Translations under genes and position numbers: made by a program
Shown here: one piece after another, positions 1 through 8,518 of the stretch
How positions within the stretch are numbered: the first letter of the stretch is position 1
Layout: every line of letters begins with the position of its first letter
Notes under the pieces: generated by a model
Databases searched by the model: none
What the model saw: only the letters and a program-made list of their open reading frames with translations
What the model was told of the DNA's origin: nothing
From: Rhizobium rosettiformans W3
GTDB lineage: Bacteria > Pseudomonadota > Alphaproteobacteria > Rhizobiales > Rhizobiaceae
Direction: 5' to 3'
Length of the DNA stretch: 64,000 nt
Assembly (NCBI RefSeq): GCF_004912135.1
Contig: NZ_STGU01000002.1
Coordinates: forward strand, 62,001-126,000

Positions 1-2
1 TG

Positions 3-50
3 CCGGTGCCGGGACGTACAGAGACCGAGGGTTTCGCGATCGTCGGCTGA
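3..50 (+). CDS. possible 3' end of an upstream gene
   Basis: Frame 3 from the left edge is open and ends in TGA at 48-50, giving the tail PVPGRTETEGFAIVG. The next 500 bases are repeat DNA without a good gene, so this may be the last 15 codons of a gene that begins outside the window. The stretch is too short for family assignment and an open frame of this length is expected by chance. Confidence 0.25.
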   Translation, partial: PVPGRTETEGFAIVG

Positions 51-78
51 GTATCGCCAACGGGCTGTGCTGCACTCC

Positions 79-266
79 ACCTCCCCCTTGAGGGGGGAGG
101 TCGCCGCAAAGCGGCGGGTGGGGGTGAACCCCGCGGACCTGTCCGACTTCCGCCACCGGCCGCTTCTTTGAATCGAAAAACCACCTCGCCATCGTCTCCG
201 GCAAGCATCGCCGTCACCCCGCCCCGGACCTTCGGTCCGACCCTCCCCATCAAGGGGAGGGTGTTG
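79..266. repeat. GC-rich palindromic intergenic repeats
   Basis: Two inverted CT/AG-rich blocks are seen, one around 79-127 (a CCCCCTTGAGGGGG core followed by a CCGCnnnGCGG hairpin) and one around 216-266 (CGGACCTTCGGTCCG hairpin followed by CCCTCCCCatcaAGGGGAGGG). A related block lies at 509-552. This style of extragenic palindrome is common between rhizobial genes. No gene is supported here. Confidence 0.6.
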
Positions 267-288
267 GCGGCGCCTGCCATACGCCAGC

Positions 289-395
289 CCTCATCCTGAG
301 GTGCGAGCGAATACTCCCCTCGAAGGACGAGGGCGGATGTGATCTCTGTGGCCTTGCCCTTCGAGGCCTGCTGGCGCAGGCCCCTCAGGGTGAGG
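289..395. repeat. imperfect palindromic element with 13-bp ends
   Basis: The ends CCTCATCCTGAGG (289-301) and CCTCAGGGTGAGG (383-395) are inverted copies with one mismatch, and the inside carries the CCTCGAAGGACGAGGGC pattern seen in many Rhizobiales intergenic repeats. A reading frame of 102 codons crosses this stretch, but it is built from repeat sequence and is not believed. Confidence 0.5.
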
Positions 396-576
396 CTTCG
401 AGCGCTCCGCCCGTTGAGCGCCACTTGCCTGCCGCTGGGAGAGGACCCTTGCTCCGCCCGCGGGGAAACCGAAGTCTGCCCGCGGGCAAAGCCTAAGCGC
501 CGACGGCGCATGCCTCCCTCTCCCGCTGGTGGGGAGAGGGCAGGGGTGAGGGGCTGGTTCGTAATCCTGGTAAAAA

Positions 577-586
577 TTATAGATAA
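577..586 (-). promoter_or_regulatory. BioR operator, distal copy
   Basis: TTATAGATAA here is the exact reverse complement of TTATCTATAA, the published BioR (GntR-family biotin repressor) box of Alphaproteobacteria. It lies about 150 bp upstream of bioY. It could serve bioY through looping or mark an older promoter. Confidence 0.55.
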
Positions 587-683
587 ATATAAGCGCGCGC
601 TTCGACTAAGTCGACAGTTTCCACCCCTTTCGTGGCGCTCCGCCTAAGATTCCTGATTTGCCGATCTTGGCATTCACGGATTC

Positions 684-693
684 CATAGATAAA
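684..693 (-). promoter_or_regulatory. BioR-like operator, middle copy
   Basis: CATAGATAAA (reverse complement TTTATCTATG) matches the BioR consensus at eight of ten positions. It sits between the two perfect copies, 21 bases upstream of the proximal box. Confidence 0.45.
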
Positions 694-713
694 AGATTCT
701 ATGCCACTTAAAA

Positions 714-723
714 TTATCTATAA
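714..723 (+). promoter_or_regulatory. BioR operator, proximal copy
   Basis: A perfect TTATCTATAA lies just upstream of the ribosome binding site (ACGGAG at 725-730) of bioY. A repressor bound here would block transcription initiation or elongation into bioY when biotin is plentiful. Confidence 0.75.
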
Positions 724-737
724 AACGGAGATTGCCC

Positions 738-1328
738 ATGACGACCATTCTCGCACCCGCCGTCCGCGGTTTCGATCCTCTCGGCGTTTCAGGCCGTTCG
801 CTTCCCGTGCAGGCCGCTCTTCTCCTCTTCGGCACCGGCGTGCTGGCGCTTGCCTCGCAGATCTCGGTGCCCATGGTGCCGGTGCCTATCACCATGCAGA
901 CCTTCGCGATCACCATGATCGGCGTGCTCTATGGCTGGCGCCTCGGCGCGCTGACCGTGCTTGCCTGGCTCGGCGAGGCGATGATGGGGCTGCCGGTGCT
1001 GGCCGGCGGCAGCGGTGGCCTCGCGCCCTTCGTCGGGCCGACCGCCGGCTACCTCGTCTCCTTCCCGATCATCGCAGCGCTTGCCGGTTATCTCGCCGAA
1101 AAGGGCTGGACGGGAGAGCGCGTGGTCAAGAGCTTCCTCGCCCATCTCTCCGCCAACATCCTCTGCCTCGCCATCGGCGGCGCCTGGCTTGGCACTCTCA
1201 TCGGTGCGGAAAAGGGCTTGGCGCTCGGTGTCACACCCTTCATTCTGGGTGCCGTACTCAAATCCGCGCTCGCTGCTGCCCTGCTGCTGGCGCTGGCCCG
1301 CCGCCAGACGAGCAAGCTCGACCTCTGA
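738..1328 (+). CDS. bioY: BioY biotin transporter S component
   Basis: This is a 196-residue integral membrane protein of the BioY family, the substrate-binding S component of ECF-type biotin uptake. It shows the family's hydrophobic segments, the region around residues 45-60 with SQISVPMVPVPITMQTF, and the glycine-rich LAGGSGGLAPFVGPTAGY stretch. ATG 738 is chosen over the in-frame TTG at 732 because ACGGAG lies seven bases before it. No ecfA/ecfT (bioMN) genes are adjacent, so it either works alone, as some BioY proteins do, or uses energising subunits encoded elsewhere. Three BioR boxes upstream point to repression by biotin status. A DUF1284 gene follows 26 bases later, probably in the same transcript. 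Confidence 0.95.
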   Translation: MTTILAPAVRGFDPLGVSGRSLPVQAALLLFGTGVLALASQISVPMVPVPITMQTFAITMIGVLYGWRLGALTVLAWLGEAMMGLPVLAGGSGGLAPFVGPTAGYLVSFPIIAALAGYLAEKGWTGERVVKSFLAHLSANILCLAIGGAWLGTLIGAEKGLALGVTPFILGAVLKSALAAALLLALARRQTSKLDL

Positions 1329-1354
1329 GACGCTAACAACCGGCTAAAGCAAGC

Positions 1355-1828
1355 ATGACCGTCCGGCTCCGCGCCCACCACCTGCTCTGCATGCTGACCT
1401 ATGTCGGCAAGGGCTATTCGCCCGCCTTCGTCGAGAACTACGAGGTGATTGCCTCAAGGCTTTCGGGTGGCGAGGAGATCGAGCTGGTGGCGGGGCCGGA
1501 CGATATCTGCGTCCCGCTGACCGCAGACCCTGACGCCCATTGCCATGGCGCAAGCGTCATAGAGCGGGACCGGGCAGCAGCCGACGCCGTCGCCTGCCTC
1601 ATCGGCAGCCCGCTTGCGCCGGGTGCCGGCATTGTCCCGAGCGCAGCCTTGCTCGCCCGCCTGAGAAAAGCGTTCGCCACCGGTCAGATCCGCACAGCCT
1701 GTTCCGGCTGCGAATGGGCAAGTCTCTGTGACGGCGTCGCCGAGGGCGGCTATCTCGGTGCACGCGTCGATCCCGTGGACCAGGATGCGCGAAAGCGGCT
1801 GGGAGGGGTGGAGATCACGGGTCGATGA
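1355..1828 (+). CDS. DUF1284 protein, putative metal/Fe-S binding
   Basis: A 157-residue protein that I recognise as DUF1284 from its opening VRLRAHHLLCMLTYVGKGYS. Conserved cysteines and histidines include the N-terminal HHLLC, a central HCHG, and a late CSGCEW..LC group, which suggest a metal or iron-sulfur site. The biochemical role is unknown. It starts 26 bases after bioY on the same strand, so it is probably co-transcribed and under BioR control; a link to biotin metabolism is inference from this position only. Its last 14 bases overlap the 3' end of the convergent Sel1 gene. Confidence 0.75.
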   Translation: MTVRLRAHHLLCMLTYVGKGYSPAFVENYEVIASRLSGGEEIELVAGPDDICVPLTADPDAHCHGASVIERDRAAADAVACLIGSPLAPGAGIVPSAALLARLRKAFATGQIRTACSGCEWASLCDGVAEGGYLGARVDPVDQDARKRLGGVEITGR

Positions 1829-3038
1829 ACTGAAGGAAATACTGTCCTTCCGCGGCGTTCCCCGCCAGGGTTTTCAGTTCCTCGGACCGTGTCGCATTGC
1901 CGAGCTTCTGCTGAATGACGCTGCGCCTCGCGAAATAAGGAGCCCAGTCCTCGGCATTCTCCGATGCCTTTTCCAGCAGGGCGTCGGCCTCGGAAAACTT
2001 GCCCTCTGCGGCCATGAGAGCGGCCCGGCTATCGAGAACGATGGCATCGTCCGGTAAGAGAGCAGAGGCGCGGTCGATGAGATCGGCCACCTCCGCCTTC
2101 GGCGTGCCAACGAGGAGACCCAGCTGCCCCTTGAGCGCCAGCGCCTGCGCGCGCAACTCGTTGTCCGTCCCCTCGGCCATTGTGTCCAGCATCTGGCGCA
2201 GTCTGTCCGCCGCCTGCAGGTCACCGTCCCAGCGGGCGATCTCGATCAGCGCCAGATAGATCCCGGCCCAGCCTTCGCCGAGATCATAACCTCTCTTCAG
2301 ATGCACGGAGGCGGCGATCGGATCCACGGGCAGTCCATACTGACCGTTCAGATAGGCATAGCCGAGATCAGCGCTGCCAATTCCATCATTGCGTGACGCA
2401 GCCTCTACCAAGGCGGCGACCAAGGGCTTTGGATCGTCCCCCTCCTTGTAGAGCTCCGCCAGCGCCATGGCCTTTCGGCCGAGGGCCGATGTATGGCCGC
2501 GCGCAATCGACTGCTCATAAAGCTCCAGTGCCTTCTGCAGATCCTGCTCGACGCCCAAGCCGAGGCGGTAAAGATCGCCGAGATTGGACATGCCCACGGC
2601 CCAGCCGTCATCGGCTGCCTGCTTGTAAAGCTCGGCCGCCTTGTTGAGATCGGCAGGCAAACCCCGGCCGACATCATAGACGAGGCCGAGTTCGACGGCG
2701 GCGAGCATGTAGCCCTTGCTGACCGCTTCTTCCAGAAGCGTCTTCGCGCGCACATGATTCTGCAGTTTGACTTCGGTGCGGGCGAGCTGAAACGCAAGCC
2801 GCCCCATGTCGGGGTTTTCACGATAGGCGGCCTCGCAGGCGGGCTTCGCCTTTTCGGGGTCCAGATCCTTGAATCTGACGCCCGCTCGGCCGGCCGTGGT
2901 GCCCGGGTCGTTGTTGCTGGCGGCATAGCGGTCACAGTCGAGAACCGATTGTGTCTCGGCCTGCGCCGCGGAGAACAGCAGCAGAGAGAGTGCTGCAGAG
3001 CCAACAAGTCGACGGATTGAAATCTGAACCATGCGCAT
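1815..3038 (-). CDS. secreted Sel1/TPR repeat protein
   Basis: A 407-residue protein with an N-terminal signal peptide (hydrophobic core GSAALSLLLFSAA, cleavage near AQA) followed by Sel1-like repeats of the type A..LG..Y..G.G...D...A...Y..AA..G between about residues 90 and 280, and further TPR-like helices to the end. Such proteins are periplasmic scaffolds; the partner is unknown. The start at 3038 is preferred because AAGGGG lies five bases upstream; ATG 3032 is the alternative. It is convergent with the DUF1284 gene, overlapping it by 14 bases. Confidence 0.8.
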   Translation of the reverse strand: MRMVQISIRRLVGSAALSLLLFSAAQAETQSVLDCDRYAASNNDPGTTAGRAGVRFKDLDPEKAKPACEAAYRENPDMGRLAFQLARTEVKLQNHVRAKTLLEEAVSKGYMLAAVELGLVYDVGRGLPADLNKAAELYKQAADDGWAVGMSNLGDLYRLGLGVEQDLQKALELYEQSIARGHTSALGRKAMALAELYKEGDDPKPLVAALVEAASRNDGIGSADLGYAYLNGQYGLPVDPIAASVHLKRGYDLGEGWAGIYLALIEIARWDGDLQAADRLRQMLDTMAEGTDNELRAQALALKGQLGLLVGTPKAEVADLIDRASALLPDDAIVLDSRAALMAAEGKFSEADALLEKASENAEDWAPYFARRSVIQQKLGNATRSEELKTLAGNAAEGQYFLQFIDP

Positions 3039-3315
3039 TCGAACCCCTTCGTCATCCCAGCCCGGTAGTGCAGGGAGATCACAGGACAGGAGCATTTCCG
3101 TCAACCAGCGCAAGCGGCCAAAACTGGAGGTATCCTAAAGGAGAGAATAAGGAAAAAATTATTGCGATACAGTGATTTAATTGCCCGCACGGGTGTCGGC
3201 TTGGGGCATAGGCCGCGAGCCTTGCCGATTCCGCACGGCTGGCATTCGACGGCAGGAACACACGCCGTGACAGCTCGCTCCATCCATGGCAATTTTGCCT
3301 GACGGAGGCCGCTCG

Positions 3316-3657
3316 ATGATCACCCTCGACATGCTGCGCCAGATTATTCTCGCTCTGCCGACCACGGAGGAAACCACCTCCTGGAACGCCGTGTCCTTCA
3401 AGGTCAACGGCAAGGCCATGCTGTTCTGGAATCCGGCCCACGACTGCCCGGTCTTCAAGGTCCCCTTCGAGGAGCGCGACCACCTGATCGAGATTGACCC
3501 CGACACCTTCTTCACCACGGATCACCACCGGCCTTACCCCATGGTGCTCGCCCGTCCGGACCGGCTCGATATCGAATGGGCGAGGGAAAACCTCACCCGC
3601 GTCTGGCGGGCACAGGCGAAGAAGGCGGTGGTGAAGGCCTGGGATACGAAGCGGTAG
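3316..3657 (+). CDS. MmcQ/YjbR family protein
   Basis: A 113-residue protein of the MmcQ/YjbR family, small CyaY-like-fold proteins often annotated as DNA-binding. Typical features are LRQIILALP near the start, W..VSFKVNGKAMLFW, and the C-terminal WARENLTRVWRAQAKKAV. ATG 3316 is chosen because GGAGG (3304-3308) lies seven bases before it; a longer frame from 3286 lacks such a site. The physiological role is unproven. A decayed relative lies about 1.2 kb downstream, on the other side of the histidine kinase gene. Confidence 0.85.
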   Translation: MITLDMLRQIILALPTTEETTSWNAVSFKVNGKAMLFWNPAHDCPVFKVPFEERDHLIEIDPDTFFTTDHHRPYPMVLARPDRLDIEWARENLTRVWRAQAKKAVVKAWDTKR

Positions 3658-3690
3658 CGGACCCGGTCGCGTCCTCCGGCGCAGTCCAGA

Positions 3691-4677
3691 TCACAGCGCC
3701 AGCAGCGCCGACAGTGGCCCGCGCACCTCTGCCACCAGACCGGTCGGTGCATAGGTGATGCTCGCCGCGCCGTTGATATAGCCGACCAACGCCTTCTCGA
3801 TCATCCGCGAGCCGAAGCCCTTGCGTTCCGGGGGCACGACCACCGGTCCACCGCGCTCTTTCCACTGGAAATGCAGCTCCGGCTCACCATCGCCCGGCTC
3901 GACGGACCACGAGATGGCGACCTTGCCCTCGGCATTCGATAGCGCGCCGTATTTCACGGCGTTCGTCATCAGTTCATGCAGTGTCAGCGCAAAGGCCAGG
4001 CTGCTTTTCGAAGACAGATGCACGTCCGGACCGCTGACCTCGACGCGGCTCGGATCTTGGATCGAGATCGCCGACTCGACCAGATGCGACAGTGTCGTCG
4101 ACACCTGATTATGGCTGCTGAACAGATCCTGGGCATGGCTGAGCGCATGCAGACGCTCAAGAAACGCCACCCGCGATGTTGCCATGTCGCTGTCGTTTCG
4201 CAGCGTCTGGTTCGCGAGTGACTGGACGAGCGCCAGGATGTTCTTGATCCGATGGGAAAGTTCGCTGCGCAGCAGTTCCTGTTCGGTCTCGAAATTCTTG
4301 ATCGCGGTGATGTCGCGCGACACCGAGAGGATACTCTCGACGCTGCCGTCTTCGGCGAAGATCGGGCTCACCTTGACGTCCCAGAAACGTCTGGTTCCCT
4401 TGACCGTATCGGCATAGCCGGTGAAGCGGGAGTCGCGGCCCTCACACGCCGCTTCGATCGCGGCGACAGCCGCCCGATTGCCCTCGTCACGCCAGAAGTC
4501 CGGCCAGGGGCAACCCTTGATGGCGTCGAAATCATCGACTTCCATCACACGCCGTCCACCATCGGTCATGTATTGCAGGCTGCCGTCCAGGCCGATGATC
4601 TTGATGCAGTCATCAGATGAAGCCAAAGCAGCCTGGACGAAACGATGATGTTGAATTTCTCTGGGAGACATAGGCAT
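3691..4677 (-). CDS. PAS-domain HWE-family sensor histidine kinase
   Basis: A 328-residue soluble kinase. Residues 10-125 form a PAS fold (DGSLQYMTDGG, then RDITAIK at its end). The phospho-acceptor region has LSHRIKN with His142. The catalytic domain carries HELMTNAVKYGA and the WKE triplet of FQWKERGGP, the His and Trp-x-Glu signatures that define the HWE family common in Rhizobiales. A C-terminal RKGFGSRMIEKAL matches the family's nucleotide lid region. No transmembrane segment and no adjacent response regulator are present, so it is an orphan; HWE kinases often feed the PhyR general stress pathway or single-domain regulators. The PAS ligand is unknown. Confidence 0.88.
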   Translation of the reverse strand: MPMSPREIQHHRFVQAALASSDDCIKIIGLDGSLQYMTDGGRRVMEVDDFDAIKGCPWPDFWRDEGNRAAVAAIEAACEGRDSRFTGYADTVKGTRRFWDVKVSPIFAEDGSVESILSVSRDITAIKNFETEQELLRSELSHRIKNILALVQSLANQTLRNDSDMATSRVAFLERLHALSHAQDLFSSHNQVSTTLSHLVESAISIQDPSRVEVSGPDVHLSSKSSLAFALTLHELMTNAVKYGALSNAEGKVAISWSVEPGDGEPELHFQWKERGGPVVVPPERKGFGSRMIEKALVGYINGAASITYAPTGLVAEVRGPLSALLAL

Positions 4678-4840
4678 CCGGCACGCGTGACAAGGCTAGG
4701 CTGTTCGACTGAAGCTGTTGGCGACCGAATTTTTCAAACGCGCCCGACTGGCGCCTGTCCGATCCGATGTCTCCTATATAGCTCGCAACATCGTGACAGG
4801 ACAGGGGCTGTTTTTAAAGGCACGGCGCGACGTGCCGCCC

Positions 4841-4945
4841 CTCGACAAGCTCCGTCAGATCGTCCTGATGTTGCCGAGCAGGAGGAACAGGGCCTTCGGA
4901 CTTCCCATGTCCTTCATGGTCAACGGCAAGGTCTGGTATACGTAG
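4841..4945 (+). pseudogene. remnant of a MmcQ/YjbR gene
   Basis: The frame reads LDKLRQIVLMLPS, then AFGLPMSFMVNGKVW, then a stop at 4943-4945. This follows the first third of a YjbR protein (LRQIxLxLP, then the VNGK motif). Between the two parts a neighbouring frame restores an acidic AEQEEQG stretch, so compensating frameshifts are likely. The remaining two thirds of the family are missing. Confidence 0.55.
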
Positions 4946-5030
4946 CAACGAGGCGCCTTTCTTTTCTCAGCGATAGAAGGTGGCGCGTATCGCTGAGGAG
5001 AAACCTTTTGCGTCAGGGATGCAGGGGGTC

Positions 5031-5324
5031 TCAGTTCGCCAAGTTCCGGCTGACATCCTGCTTCTGATGCAGGACGCGAAGGACCTCGATCCGGTCTGGC
5101 TTGTCTCGGAAATAGATCACATGCGACCCAATCGACTGTTTCAGATAGCCTGCACGAACATCCGCCGGACGACCTCGTAAGGCGCCAGAAGCAAGCTGCA
5201 CACAGGCCGTGCGGATATCATCCGTATAGGCGTCGGCTTGGTCCACGCCCCAAGTCAACGCTGTGTAATCCCAGATCTGGTCAATATCGGCTTCTGCGGC
5301 TGGCGAAAGCGCGAGCGCCTTCAT
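5031..5324 (-). CDS. parE: ParE/RelE-family toxin
   Basis: A 97-residue protein of the ParE toxin family: it begins [19 protein letters not shown], has a central [12 protein letters not shown] and ends with the beta-strand [21 protein letters not shown]. ParE toxins poison DNA gyrase. The start overlaps the stop of the antitoxin gene by four bases, the usual arrangement for coupled translation with antitoxin first. It reads away from ccrM. Confidence 0.9.
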   Translation of the reverse strand: MKALALSPAAEADIDQIWDYTALTWGVDQADAYTDDIRTACVQLASGALRGRPADVRAGYLKQSIGSHVIYFRDKPDRIEVLRVLHQKQDVSRNLAN

Positions 5325-5569
5325 TGGCCTTTGAACTCGGCTCGCTTGCGTGCCTTGAAGGCTTCGAAATCGAAGGGTCGAGGCTCGCCGGACTGCTCGC
5401 CTTCAATCAAGGCATCCTGCAGCGCCTTTACCTTGGCTTCGTGTTCTTCGAGTAGCCGAAGTCCCGCCCGCATCACCTCGCTGGCAGAGCCGTAACGCCC
5501 GGTCTCCACCTGCTCATTGATGAAACTGGTAAAATGGTCACCAAGCGTCACGGATGTATTGCGCGGCAT
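5321..5569 (-). CDS. parD: ParD-family antitoxin
   Basis: An 82-residue ribbon-helix-helix antitoxin starting [16 protein letters not shown], a family hallmark; the C-terminal half would wrap ParE. ATG 5569 is preferred over the in-frame GTG at 5575 because AAGGAG lies eight bases upstream of it. The AT-rich stretch around 5590-5610 upstream is the probable autoregulated promoter. The pair lies divergently from ccrM with about 265 bases between; that gap holds no other credible gene. Confidence 0.92.
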   Translation of the reverse strand: MPRNTSVTLGDHFTSFINEQVETGRYGSASEVMRAGLRLLEEHEAKVKALQDALIEGEQSGEPRPFDFEAFKARKRAEFKGQ

Positions 5570-5831
5570 ATGCACGTCTCCTTGCTTGTACCAACATATA
5601 ATACCAGGTGTGGGAAGACAAGTTTATCGCCGTGCGGCTGGCTTGATATGGGTTCGACGAGCTTAACTGCACTTTTCAACCTGGCTGCTATGAGCTTTGC
5701 AGCTTCCGCCTCCGCAAAGGCCCCACATCCCACCCCCGCACAAAATCTCAGCCCCTCTTCACCCTTCGGTAACCAACTTCGGTAACCATAAGCATCGTGT
5801 TCCCGTGCTGCGTCAGCGTAAGAGTGAGTAA

Positions 5832-6965
<1,134 letters not shown>

Positions 6966-6986
6966 GCGGTTTCATACAGCGAGCAA

Positions 6987-7008
6987 CCGGCGCGTCTCCG
7001 CGCGCCGG
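6987..7008 (+). terminator. hairpin after ccrM, no U-tract
   Basis: CCGGCGCG (6987-6994) and CGCGCCGG (7001-7008) form a perfect eight-base-pair stem with a six-base loop 22 bases after the ccrM stop. No T-run follows, so it may stabilise the mRNA end rather than terminate by itself. Confidence 0.35.
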
Positions 7009-7153
7009 CACAGCTCTCGGTCAAATATTAGAACAATATCACATATTTATGACAAGCTTCGAGCAAGTCGAAGCCTCTAATCGGGCTGCATTCGATCTCT
7101 TGAGATCGATCTGGCGCGGGCAGGGGTCCGCCAACTCCACCCGCGCCAGCGCC

Positions 7154-7501
7154 TCATTCCTTCGAGGCTCGTTCCGTAGCACTATCCCGAAGCAGGCCAC
7201 TCAACTGCACCGGTTCCCGATCCGGAAAACGGGCGATGATTTCCAGGTTGCCTCCCATCGCCTCCACATAATCCCTGAGTGTCGACAACAGCAGATCGTT
7301 GCGCCGTTCAAGTCGCGAAACGTTCTCCTGGTTGATGCCGAGCAGGGCGGCAAGCTTCTCTTGGGTCAGGTCGCGAGATTTGCGCAGTTCCTGCAGGGTT
7401 TGATAGTCCTCGAGCCGGGCCTGTCCGCGCGCTTCAAGGTCTTTCCGCTTTTCGATCGGTAGTTCCGACAGGAGATCGTCCAGTGCACGTGCCATGATCA
7501 T
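7154..7501 (-). CDS. HigA-type XRE antitoxin
   Basis: A 115-residue protein with a helix-turn-helix of the XRE/Cro type at about residues 40-95 (LTQEKLAALLGINQENVSRLE) and a tail VEAMGGNLEIIARFPD typical of antitoxins paired with phage-Gp49-like toxins. It starts in an ATGA overlap with the toxin stop, toxin first as in higBA operons. It should neutralise the toxin and repress the operon through the palindrome at 7863-7894. It is convergent with ccrM. Confidence 0.9.
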   Translation of the reverse strand: MIMARALDDLLSELPIEKRKDLEARGQARLEDYQTLQELRKSRDLTQEKLAALLGINQENVSRLERRNDLLLSTLRDYVEAMGGNLEIIARFPDREPVQLSGLLRDSATERASKE

Positions 7502-7854
7502 TCATCCTTGAGGGTTTTGAGATGCGCGGCAAAGCGCCTGTCGGCCTTGTCGATCAGCACCTTGTAGAACCGCTGCTCGCTTACGCCGGATTTGTCGGCT
7601 GCCACCAGCAGGATCGCCTGCCGTTTTGGATCAAAGGCGAAAGCAAGTCGCCAGACACCGTCTGCAGCCCGAAACCGCAGTTCCTTCATATTGGCGTATC
7701 GCGAACCTTTAAGCGTATCCGCCCATGGTCTGCCGAGCATCGGTCCGTATGTCTTCATCAATGGCAGCGAGACGAAGATTTCATCCCGCACCGCTTCCGG
7801 CAGGGCCTGAAACTCCGGCTCGAAATCCGGATGCAAAAGAACGGGCCAACTCAT
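7498..7854 (-). CDS. HigB/Gp49-like toxin
   Basis: A 118-residue protein of the phage-derived Gp49-like/HigB family, ribosome-dependent mRNA interferases of the RelE superfamily. Recognisable parts are FEPEFQALPEAVRDEI, GRPWADTLKGSRYANMKELRF and WRLAFAFDPKRQAILLVAADKSG. The antitoxin gene overlaps its last four bases. The start codon lies nine bases from an inverted repeat that is the likely operator. Confidence 0.9.
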   Translation of the reverse strand: MSWPVLLHPDFEPEFQALPEAVRDEIFVSLPLMKTYGPMLGRPWADTLKGSRYANMKELRFRAADGVWRLAFAFDPKRQAILLVAADKSGVSEQRFYKVLIDKADRRFAAHLKTLKDE

Positions 7855-7862
7855 GGCTCAAT

Positions 7863-7894
7863 ATGCTCTTGAATGCATATGCGTTCAAGAGCAT
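7863..7894. promoter_or_regulatory. 11-bp perfect inverted repeat, toxin-antitoxin operator
   Basis: ATGCTCTTGAA (7863-7873) and TTCAAGAGCAT (7884-7894) are perfect inverted copies around a ten-base AT-rich centre, directly upstream of the toxin start. An XRE antitoxin dimer pair is the natural ligand. A transcription terminator for the HAD gene is less likely because no T-run follows the stem on the minus strand. Confidence 0.7.
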
Positions 7895-7903
7895 TTTTCT
7901 TGA

Positions 7904-8515
7904 TCAGAAAGAGACACCCAGCCCCTGCAGATCCGCTTTCAGCTTTTCCGCGCCCGTAAAATGCACCGCCTGCCAGCCGGCAGCGCGGGCCCCTTCGACA
8001 TTGGGCAGACTGTCGTCGATAAAGACGGAATGCTCTGGCGACAGGCCGAAATCTGCGACATGCCGCTCATAGATCGCTACATCAGGCTTGATCAGCCCGA
8101 CTTCGCCCGAAACCGTGACACCGCGCGGCAGGTTGAGGAAGGGATACATCTTGCGCGCCTCGGTGAAGGTATCGGCGGCAAAGTTGGTGAGCATGGTAAC
8201 GTCCCGACCGGCATCGATGAGGCCGGTCATGATGGCGACGCTGTCGTCATAGGCGTGAGGCACCATCTCGGCCCAGTATGTCCGAAAGGCGCGGATATGC
8301 GCTTCCTTCTCGGGAAACTGCTCGATCAGCAGTGCTTCTGCGTCGGCCCAGCTGCGGCCGCGATCCTGCTCGATGTTCCAGTCATGGGTGCAGACGCGCT
8401 GAAAGAAGTCCGCCCGCTCGTCGGCGTCCGGAATGATCCGCGAAAAGGGCAGGTTCGGATCGTAATGGATGAGCACCTTGCCGATGTCGAAGACGATATG
8501 GCGGATTTCGGTCAT
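7904..8515 (-). CDS. HAD-superfamily hydrolase (HAD-IA, YihX-like)
   Basis: A 203-residue HAD phosphatase. The nucleophile motif reads HIVFDIGKVLIHYD, where the second Asp of the usual DxD is Gly, as in many YihX-like members. Motif II is MLTNFA, motif III is VGLIKPDVAIYE, and motif IV is SVFIDDSLPNVEGA. The substrate cannot be read from sequence; relatives dephosphorylate sugar phosphates. It follows mutY by three bases and is probably co-transcribed with it. Confidence 0.88.
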   Translation of the reverse strand: MTEIRHIVFDIGKVLIHYDPNLPFSRIIPDADERADFFQRVCTHDWNIEQDRGRSWADAEALLIEQFPEKEAHIRAFRTYWAEMVPHAYDDSVAIMTGLIDAGRDVTMLTNFAADTFTEARKMYPFLNLPRGVTVSGEVGLIKPDVAIYERHVADFGLSPEHSVFIDDSLPNVEGARAAGWQAVHFTGAEKLKADLQGLGVSF

Positions 8516-8518
8516 GTC

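Noticed and set aside
339..647. 102-codon frame in the left intergenic region
   Set aside because: Built from palindromic repeat sequence and lacking a ribosome site.
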